From assembly GCF_022581195.2 (NCBI RefSeq), contig NC_061452.1, positions 4,967,501-5,031,500 on the forward strand: 64,000 nt of DNA, written 5' to 3'. The position numbers were made by a program, and so were the translations under genes. Below the pieces are notes generated by a model. The model ran no database searches, was not told the origin of the DNA, and saw nothing but the letters and a program-made list of their open reading frames with translations. Within the stretch, counting starts at the first letter, position 1. Every line of letters starts with the position of its first letter. This DNA is from Helicoverpa zea (lineage: Eukaryota > Arthropoda > Insecta > Lepidoptera > Noctuidae). Shown in pieces: positions 56,711 through 64,000 of the stretch.

Positions 56711-58124
56711 ATGGATTCCATAGGATCGCTTGTTGATACCAAACTTAAGATCTTCCCATCCACAAATTTATTAAATTATCTTAACACTATATCTATCGAT
56801 GATAAAACACCTATAAATATTGCAAGACTGGTTAAAGGAAAAGAATATGAAGGAAACCACAAGACAACCAAAGAAGATACAAATAAGACTCCAGTACATC
56901 TCAATACCAATGATATTGAAAATCTAAATAAAATAAAAGCTATTATTGAGGCAAAAAACGACAAACATACAGAAGAATCTGATGAAAACTCCTCTAAATA
57001 TGATGTTATCGAAGAAGAGAAAACTGAGAAGGACACTTCCAAAGAGGAGAGTTCAGAAAAAAATAAAAAGAATGAAACTTCCAAAAAGACAGAGCCTGAT
57101 GATAAATCTGGAGAGAAGCAGAAGCTTAATAAAGAGGATCCTGAACAAGAAGATAAATTGTATATAACTACTGCTGATGTAGACTGGTTGTACGCACACC
57201 TCCAGCAAAAAAGAAAATCAAATGTAGATGGTGACAAAACTGTACCATACTTACATGTTTTATTAGAAGGAGCTTCCATTGAAACTCCTGAAAACCAAGT
57301 ACTTAAAAGAGATCCCGTTCTTGAGGCAAGGTGCGTCAAATTAAGGGCTCAACAGGAGGCAAGGGATTATCGAAAGATGACGAAATCTGTTGATAATGTT
57401 AGAATGAGGTTCCCCGAAGATAGTATTTCTTATCAATGTGAGTATATATTTGTCCTATACAGACTGGCTGTCTCTTGTAGTTTCACGCACATTTCGACAA
57501 TTCCCTATACGCAAGAAATAAGTATAGCCTTTAGTGATAATACCCTGTGTTACAGTTTAACTTTCCATCAGTGAGACTTTTACAAAGTTTGTGACAGAGT
57601 CTTTATAGTAATGCATTATTTTTTTTTACACAAATAAGCATCTAGAACATTTGCATTTCAAACCAGTTATGAAAATACATATATTGTAGGAATACCAAGT
57701 ATTATTTTAAACAAGGGAATGTTATGAAATAACCTGTCAAACTACTCAATATAATGGCATATTTAAGCAAATGTTGATGAGTCATGCATGATTTGATTTT
57801 TTACTTTCAGTGAAACAAATGAATCGCCAACTAATAGCAATTGGACAGTTCATCATTTCAATATTTGCTGGATTTCTCTTTGGATTCAGAGGAGTCGAGT
57901 GGTTGGTGGGCAATCTGGACTTTGGTTTCAGGCTATTACTAGGCGTTATGTGCGCCTTGGTAATTGCTCTTGCAGAAATATACTTCTTAGCTAAAAAGTT
58001 AAATGAAGAATTGAATATACCAGAAACTGTTCAATTAGGTGGTCCACCTAAGTTTGCAGATCAACCACAATATTATGTGCCAAAACCATCTAACAGCGTG
58101 GCAAATAAGGAGCACCAGGATTAG
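56711..58124 (+). CDS. TMEM199: TMEM199/VMA12: V-ATPase assembly factor
   Basis: ER protein needed to assemble the membrane sector of the vacuolar H+-ATPase. Exons 56711-57437 and 57811-58124 join in phase (GTGAGT donor, TTTCAG acceptor), giving 346 residues. Family features: YLHVLLEGASIETPE, DPVLEARCVKLRAQQEARDY (the conserved 'NPEL.ARLEK...EY' block), then two membrane segments, IGQFIISIFAGFLFGFRG and LLLGVMCALVIALAEIYFLA. Human TMEM199 is about 208 aa; the extra length is a Lys/Glu/Ser-rich insert at about residues 50-150. The start is in good context (AAAATGG). Two alternatives for translation: reinitiation on a shared mRNA with BLOC1S5, or a separate promoter. Confidence 0.9.
57438..57810 (+). 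other. TMEM199/VMA12 intron
   Basis: 373-bp AT-rich intron between the two VMA12 coding exons. If retained, the frame stays open for 45 more codons and ends before the membrane segments. Confidence 0.8.
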
Positions 58125-58145
58125 ACTAAGATTTGTTTTAAGTAC

Positions 58146-58151
58146 AATAAA
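58146..58151 (+). terminator. Polyadenylation signal for the BLOC1S5-TMEM199 unit
   Basis: AATAAA 22 nt after the VMA12 stop codon, followed by AT-rich sequence. No comparable signal lies between BLOC1S5 and VMA12, which agrees with a shared 3' end. Confidence 0.65.
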
Positions 58152-58572
58152 TATTAATAATATTATATATCATTGAGTACATGTTATATAGGTTCAAATG
58201 TGTTATAAACTTATTATTTATTATTCGTCTTTTTTATTTCACTACCTTTTCATCATATTTAAACCTGCCTTACAATTTCTTAGTATTACAACTAATTTCA
58301 TCAGACATGAAAATTGTTATTCACCCTACTAGAGTGAGATGACCAAGCGTTTTATTTGTTCTACTATTGAACTATGCTTTCATATCGATGTAGGTATGTA
58401 AGTAAGTACCTACATACATAAATATGAATTTGTGTAATTTGCGCCCCAACGTTTCACTGGGACACAAGTTTTTTTTAATTGTAAACGTTTTTAGTTTTAA
58501 TCAAAATTTACCTATATGTATTATGTCAATTAAATGAATATACAGAAAATTAAAAGGACAATGGGCGATTCT

Positions 58573-59150
58573 GGTCCAAATGTCCACCACGAACGAGACC
58601 TATATGGCTAGATAGCCCGTTAAATACGGAACATTTTTTGTTATGAAAGTAAAAAAAAATATAATGCCAGAAAAAAGTTATAGCAATATCAAAAAACTCA
58701 TTGCATAGATTTTATCAATTTCATTTTTTCAATTACTTTTCGTAATGTTCGATTTTCGTACTTTCTGACAAAATACAATTGTTCACTATTAGAGAGAAGA
58801 TACCGCCAGTTACATCGAACTTTCTTAGATCCAGGCACCGCTGAGTATATTCAAGCACTTCTGGCGCCTCAATTGGTTAGTGATTCGTCATCCATCGGGC
58901 AAAAAAATATGGGTTGTTTATATGCAAATTAAATAACTCATCTTAGTTTTAGATAAAGTGCGGAAATGGAAGTGGAATAAAATAAAAAATAATAATGATA
59001 ACATACAAAAACTACCGAAAATTAAGAATACATTTTTGGCTATAACTTTTTTTTGTCATTGTTTTTTTTTTTACTTTCTTAGTAAAAGTTACTCTAAATT
59101 AAGTGGACTATTTAATTATATAGGTCTCGTTCGTGGTGGACATTTGGACC
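58573..59150. mobile_element. Non-autonomous DNA element with 33-bp terminal inverted repeats
   Basis: The left arm 58573-58605 (GGTCCAAATGTCCACCACGA...) and right arm 59118-59150 are perfect inverted repeats. The interior is AT-rich without a frame. The flanks just outside are loosely alike (ATGGGCGATTCT versus ATTGGGCAAGAAT inverted), so the true ends may be 10-20 bp farther out. Confidence 0.75.
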
Positions 59151-59860
59151 AAACTTCATACATTCTTGCCCAATCTCCTTTAACCTAGTTTTTAACATTT
59201 AAGTTAATTTCCTGGAACTACTTATCCCCTTTATTGGGAGCACCTACCTATTTATAATTTGTACCAGGTTTCAACTAGGTACTTTGAGGTTTTTAGATTA
59301 AATAGTGTTTAATCCTATCCTCCTATCCATCCTTGGGCTATTTCCCGCACTCGGATAAAAATTAGCACAAATATTTTGTTGGTTACGCTGCAACTACTGC
59401 TAAGAGTGGTAAGTTTCATCAAGATTCATTCAAAACAACAAACATACGCATAAATAATACACAATAATGTTTCGCTTTTATAAAATTAGAGTGAAATGTG
59501 AAGTTGAATTTTTCACTTCCAACAATAAAAGACTTAACATTATTTTTGAGCCATGTAACTTATGTGTAAAAACTGCGTAAAACAGAATGTACTAAACAGC
59601 GTTCCATATCCTTGGTTAGTTTTCAGACAAAGTTAAGCATATGTTTCAAGTATGATGCAATTCTGTTTTCGCATTGCTGCAAGAAAGAAAAAGATAGACA
59701 ATATTAAAATTCTATTAATAAGGATGACAGTCAGACTGGAATGCCGACGATGACTTTTTTATTTTGACAGCTGTGTTGCACAACAAATATTGTTTTTCTC
59801 AACTGTTCTATTTGATGATTCATAATATTTTGAAGCCATATATTAAACAGGTTTGCGTCG
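59151..59860. other. Intergenic, TMEM199 to p62
   Basis: AT-rich. A possible repeat remnant at 59400-59480 (AGTTTCATCAAGATTCATTC, AACAAACATACGCAT). Otherwise nothing recognised. Confidence 0.4.
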
Positions 59861-59912
59861 TATAATCAACATTCACTGTGAAACTTTATTCGGAGTGCGA
59901 CGCATTATCGTG

Positions 59913-59964
59913 TCAGTGTTTATTTTGCTATAATTCTGAGATTTTTAAATCAAGTTTTTTTCTG
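59913..59964 (+). promoter_or_regulatory. Candidate p62 transcription start and 5' non-coding exon
   Basis: A TCAGT initiator at 59913-59917 is followed by a short AT-rich stretch ending in TTTCTG|GTGAGTACC, a strong donor at 59965. The coding exon at 60579 begins 2 nt after a TTTCAG acceptor, so a non-coding upstream exon is required, and this one fits. Confidence 0.45.
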
Positions 59965-60578
59965 GTGAGTACCATATTCTAGTAAAATTTTAATATTTAA
60001 AGCTTTTGCGTATATGTACTTTGTTTTAAACTTTTGGGTCTGATAATGTATAATATATACCGGTTTATATCTTTAGACTGTAGTGGACTGTAGAAGTAAA
60101 ACAAAATGGCCTCTTGGTTAAACAAAATGGTTTATATTATTATGATAAAATATTGTTTCTTTGTTATTTAGTCATAAAGTAGATAGTGCATCTATCATTT
60201 GTCAGAATATGCAGTAGATTTGAAAAATCTACAAATTTAGCCTCCTTTATTTTCAGTAATTGTGCCAAATTGTAGGTAGGTACCTATCACATATTATTTA
60301 TTAAGAATTTGTAGTAGGTTCGGAGACACTGTACTGTATTGCTGAAATATATACTGAAAATTAAATCAATAATAATATACAAATCTAAAAGTTCAATAAT
60401 TGAGAATATTGCATCATGTACCTATCATCCATCAATATGTCTAAATTTAGAGTGAACTAAGTCTTTAATTAATCAAATATGCCATGAGAGAACTTTCACA
60501 GTTAGTAGTCTAGTATAAAGTATAAGTAGTATTTACTGCAACAAAGACAAAAACACTAATAACATTATTATTTCAGCA

Positions 60579-60753
60579 ATGGAGGACCAAGTTCCATTCA
60601 AAGTCTATACCTTCTGGGGGAAGCATGAGCAGCCCGAAGTCAGAAGATTCGGTGTTGAGAAGAGTGTTGTCACCAGCTTCCATTACCTGAACGCCAAGCT
60701 TCAGGATGTGTACCCAGGTCTTAAGACAAAGACCTACTCTGTGGCATGGAAAG
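60579..60753 (+). CDS. SQSTM1: p62/Sequestosome-1 (ref(2)P), first coding exon (partial gene)
   Basis: Selective autophagy receptor and signalling scaffold. This exon encodes the N-terminal PB1 domain start: MEDQVPFKVYTFWG, then PEVRRFGVEKSVVTSFHYLN, KLQDVYPGLKTKTYSVAWK, followed by a GTAATT donor in phase 1. The order (basic Lys in strand 1, 'E.RRF', 'L...VYPGL') is that of p62 PB1 domains. The OPCA acidic motif, ZZ zinc finger, LIR and UBA must lie in later exons, none of which I found before the window ends. The following intron is occupied by an antisense LINE. The start sits 2 nt after the acceptor. Confidence 0.85.
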
Positions 60754-61024
60754 GTAATTACTTACTAATTTCATGATGATATTGAGGGAAACTTCTTCCT
60801 GTGCCCAGATAAAATATGTATAGCCTAAGTTATTTGGGAATGGTGGAGCTTCCCTACAGTGTAAGAATTTTTAGAAGTATAGATTGGATGGAGATTATCT
60901 ACTTGAACAAATGATAAACACACAATCATTGTGCTAACTTGAAATTTAATTGTCCATGTGCATTAAACATAATAGAGTCGCAGATTAATTAGCATTTATT
61001 TACCCTTTACTTACTTGTAACATG
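60754..61024 (+). other. p62 intron, pre-LINE part
   Basis: AT-rich intronic sequence after the PB1 exon donor. No other exon was recognised here. Confidence 0.5.
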
Positions 61025-61026
61025 TA

Positions 61027-61066
61027 ATGAAATGAAATGAAATGAAATGAAATGAAATGAAATTGT
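61027..61066 (-). repeat. (ATGAA)n pentanucleotide, LINE 3' tail
   Basis: About seven units of AATGA on the plus strand, TTTCA on the element's strand, abutting the LINE 3' untranslated region. Confidence 0.85.
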
Positions 61067-61663
61067 TTATTTTGCAAGTTGGACATTACATCACTTTTAC
61101 ACGTCATTTTAAGAACGCTGAGGCCGGCATTTCCTAACTGACTGATCCCTGAGAAGAAACGCCGAAACAAACTCAAGGGTCATAGTCTCTTTTAAAGTCC
61201 AAACATGTTATAAATGAAATAATTATGTGTGAGTGTCACCATGTACGCGGTCTGGAATGGCCTTTTGAGGAAAGAGCCACATCAGGCTGGAGCTGACCAG
61301 TCCCAACAGACGGCACGCATGCATCAGTCGTCGTGTAGCTCAACCATATCTTAGGGAGCTCAACGACCTGTCACACGACGATACCAGATCTGCAGAACAT
61401 TTGCGTAGGCCATTTAAAAATACTCAAACCTGCCAGACAGTATTTATGTTATAAGAATATATAATGTTGCTCGCATACACGATACTCACATTCACAATAA
61501 TAATAATAAATTAAAAAAAAATAAAAAAATAATACCATTATAACATATAAATGTCAATAAAAAGAATGTCATTAATAAAAGTTATCTGATGATAATAATA
61601 TTTAAATGTCAAAAGTAACAATACACAGGCATTTAAAAAGATATCACTCACTAAGCGAGCAGC

Positions 61664-64000
61664 TCATTCCCAAGCTTCTTTATCATTTAAATAATCAGAT
61701 ATTTTGTAATATCCTTTTTTCAAGAGTTTGGATTTTATATGATTTTTAAATTTCCTGATAGGTAAGTCACGAACCGCTTTGGGAAGTTTATTGTAAAAGC
61801 GTATACATTGACCCATGAACGAGTTGCTTACTCTGTGGAGGCGAGTAGCATGTACAGCGAGATTATGTTTATTCCTAGTATTTATGCTATGAACATCAGA
61901 CATTTGAACAAAGTTAGAAATGTTTTTACGAACGTACATTAAATTTTCAAAAATATATTGAGAGGCAACAGTCAGAATGTTTATTTCTTTGAATTTCTCT
62001 CTGAGAGAAACTTTTGGGCCCAGATTATAAATGGCTCGAACAGCTCTTTTCTGTAGAATAAATATAGTTTCAACATCCGCACAGTTTCCCCAAAGGAGAA
62101 TCCCATACGTCATTGAACTATGAAAGTAACTAAAATAAACTATTCTGGCTGTGTCCACATCGGTGATAAGTCGGATCTTTTTAATAGCATAGGCGGCTGA
62201 ACTAAGCCTTCCTGACAATTTAACTATATGTGGGCCCCATTGGAGTTTGGAATCAACGGTCAAACCAAGAAATACCGTTGACTCAACAGGCTTCAACTCT
62301 ACTCCATTTAGTTGTACATTGGTGTGTAACTGCCTTACGTTAGGCGTTGAGAATTTAATTAACTTCGTTTTAGATTCATTTAAAAGAAGATTATTGACAT
62401 TAAACCAATGAACAACTTTTGAGAGTGCATTGTTAACTTCGTCAAAATTGTCGAGTTGGCGCTTGATTTTAAAAACGAGTGAAGTATCATCGGCAAACAA
62501 CACAATCTTGTGATTATCCCTTACGTGATAAGGGAGGTCATTAATATAAATAAGAAACAAAAAAGGGCCTAGAATTGAACCCTGTGGAACCCCCATGGTG
62601 ACCGTAGATCCAGAAGACCTCTTACCATTGACATCCACCCTCTGAATTCTATTATGCAAATAAGAAGTCAGAAGGTCAAGAGCCTTGTTTTTGATACCAT
62701 AGTGGTGAAGTTTCCTGATGAGTATATCATGGTGCACGCAATCAAAAGCCTTGGACAAGTCGCAGAAAATACCGAGCGCATCCTGCGAATCCTCCCAGGC
62801 CTCGAATATATTTTTAAGCAATTCCACGCCCGCATCCGTAGTAGAACGACCCTTGGTAAATCCGAATTGTTTAGTGTGCAACAAGTTGTTTCTATTAAAA
62901 TGGCTCAACAATTGACGTAATATTAACTTCTCAAAAATTTTACTCAAAGTGGGTAAAATTGAAATTGGCCGAAAATTTGATGGATCGGTTGTACTACCAG
63001 ATTTAAACAATGGAATTACTTTACTAAGTTTCATCAAGTCAGGAAAAACACCTGATGCAACACAAGAGTTGAACACAGTTGCTAAATAAGGTGAAATTAT
63101 TTCAATTATCGATGAGATTATCTGAACTGACAATCCCCAAAGGTCAGCAGTCTTTTTTACATCGAGATCTTTATACGCTTGAATAATATCCTTAGAGCTG
63201 ACAACCGTGAATTCAAAACCTTTGTCACATTCCGCAACACAATTTTTTAATATTGTAAGAGCCGAACTGGAAGATGCCATCAGAGTTCTGGTTGTTAAAA
63301 TAGGGATATTGGTGAAAAAATTTTCAAACTCAGATGCTACCTCCGAGTCTGACTTAATGTCTACATTGTTTATTTTTAAGTGAAAGTCTCGATTCCGTAC
63401 AGTGGATCGGCCTATTTCTGAATTAATTATATTCCAGGTGGTTTTTATTTTATTTCCAGAAGCTTTTATTTTCTGTTTTATGTGTACTGATTTTGCGGAG
63501 GTACAGGCTCGTTTAAATATTTTTGAATAGTTTTTAACGTACTGTTTAAATGTTTCATCTTGATTGAATGATCTTTCATAGTATAATTCAAACAACTTCT
63601 GTCTACTTTTGTAAATACCCGGCGTTGCCCAATCACTAAATGTTGCCTGATCACAAACAGATATGGACTTAGTAGTAAAACCTTTTTTAAATTCACAATT
63701 AATTAAGTTGAATAAAAGGCTGTAAGCTTGATCAGGATTATCATGATAGGGCAATTCAGGCAGTTTTTCAAACAAGTTATTTTTAAATTGTTCCAAGCGA
63801 TGTTTGTTTACAGGAATAAAACTTACATTTTTTCTCAGACCTCTGTTAGTTTTCATAGGAAAAATAACTAATTGACCAGAGTGATCAGAATCCAACACAT
63901 TTAAAATTTGTTTATTTAAAGGTTTTAAGTTTGTGAAAATGTTGTCTATACATGTAGCACTAGTGCTAGTTATTCTAGTTGGCTCGAGAAATGTACTGTA
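61664..64000 (-). CDS. LINE ORF2: endonuclease C-terminus and reverse transcriptase (5' partial)
   Basis: Open without stops from the window edge (frame through base 64000) to the stop at 61664, about 778 codons. It starts inside the APE-type endonuclease: TRITSTSATCIDNIFTN and the terminal SDHSGQL catalytic motif. The reverse transcriptase follows: FRPISILPTLSKIFEKLI, KAFDCVHHD, GVPQGSILGPFLFLIYINDL and the catalytic FADDTSLVF. A C-terminal domain ends ...YLNDKEAWE. No damage was seen, so the copy may be young. The complete ORF, and any ORF1, lie beyond 64000. Confidence 0.92.
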   Translation of the reverse strand, partial: YSTFLEPTRITSTSATCIDNIFTNLKPLNKQILNVLDSDHSGQLVIFPMKTNRGLRKNVSFIPVNKHRLEQFKNNLFEKLPELPYHDNPDQAYSLLFNLINCEFKKGFTTKSISVCDQATFSDWATPGIYKSRQKLFELYYERSFNQDETFKQYVKNYSKIFKRACTSAKSVHIKQKIKASGNKIKTTWNIINSEIGRSTVRNRDFHLKINNVDIKSDSEVASEFENFFTNIPILTTRTLMASSSSALTILKNCVAECDKGFEFTVVSSKDIIQAYKDLDVKKTADLWGLSVQIISSIIEIISPYLATVFNSCVASGVFPDLMKLSKVIPLFKSGSTTDPSNFRPISILPTLSKIFEKLILRQLLSHFNRNNLLHTKQFGFTKGRSTTDAGVELLKNIFEAWEDSQDALGIFCDLSKAFDCVHHDILIRKLHHYGIKNKALDLLTSYLHNRIQRVDVNGKRSSGSTVTMGVPQGSILGPFLFLIYINDLPYHVRDNHKIVLFADDTSLVFKIKRQLDNFDEVNNALSKVVHWFNVNNLLLNESKTKLIKFSTPNVRQLHTNVQLNGVELKPVESTVFLGLTVDSKLQWGPHIVKLSGRLSSAAYAIKKIRLITDVDTARIVYFSYFHSSMTYGILLWGNCADVETIFILQKRAVRAIYNLGPKVSLREKFKEINILTVASQYIFENLMYVRKNISNFVQMSDVHSINTRNKHNLAVHATRLHRVSNSFMGQCIRFYNKLPKAVRDLPIRKFKNHIKSKLLKKGYYKISDYLNDKEAWE

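Larger units (their letters stand above)
61025..64000 (-). mobile_element. Non-LTR retrotransposon (CR1/Jockey-type), antisense in a p62 intron, runs off the window
   Basis: The 3' end on the minus strand is a (TTTCA)n tail at about 61027-61066, preceded by a 600-bp untranslated region. The coding frame above it is open to the window edge. A microsatellite tail rather than poly(A) favours a CR1-like clade, but I cannot place the clade firmly. The 5' end and target duplication are outside the window. Confidence 0.88.

Noticed and set aside
56776..57339. 187-codon minus-strand frame as an antisense gene
   Set aside because: It is the shadow of the Lys/Glu-rich VMA12 coding exon on the opposite strand.

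Overview
The window is animal nuclear DNA, and I read it as a lepidopteran, probably a noctuid-like moth. Three things point that way: small spliced exons in long AT-rich introns, encoded proteins that are clear insect orthologues, and several interspersed repeats that I recognise as common in moth genomes (a tRNA-derived SINE, LINE tails, R1-type 3' ends, and the 'CCGGCCAAGTGCGAG' family). The species assignment is an inference.

Layout. About 84% of the window (695-53827, minus strand) is one gene, ASAP: an Arf GTPase-activating protein with BAR, PH, ArfGAP, ankyrin and SH3 domains. I can splice 16 coding exons into one 985-residue open frame with every junction in phase. Its first three introns (about 20.0, 3.1 and 14.7 kb) and intron 4 (5.9 kb) carry most of the mobile DNA. 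These include an apparently intact BEL/Pao LTR retrotransposon (34232-40820, 5-bp target duplication, LTRs differing at one site) and a Ty1/copia element (22343-27113, 5-bp duplication, identical LTRs, ruined coding region). They also include a hAT-like element with an 8-bp duplication (42005-43489), several MITE families, a SINE, LINE tails, a 122-bp tandem array and a 2.8-kb foldback-type repeat.

Head-to-head with ASAP, about 1.26 kb away, a plus-strand unit encodes BLOC1S5 (Muted, 55088-56707) and then TMEM199/VMA12, a V-ATPase assembly factor (56711-58124). The BLOC1S5 stop and the VMA12 start lie in the same exon, three bases apart and in the same frame, so this is very probably a dicistronic mRNA. 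Downstream, the first coding exon of the p62/Sequestosome-1 (ref(2)P) gene, with its PB1 domain, lies at 60579-60753. The gene continues past the window edge, and its next intron holds a non-LTR retrotransposon on the opposite strand (61025-64000) with an open endonuclease/reverse-transcriptase frame that runs off the window.

How the genes relate: BLOC1S5 (lysosome-related organelle biogenesis), VMA12 (V-ATPase assembly, lysosomal acidification) and p62 (selective autophagy receptor) all serve the endolysosomal system, and ASAP regulates Arf-dependent membrane traffic and actin. No prokaryotic features, CRISPR arrays, rRNA genes or functional tRNA genes were seen.
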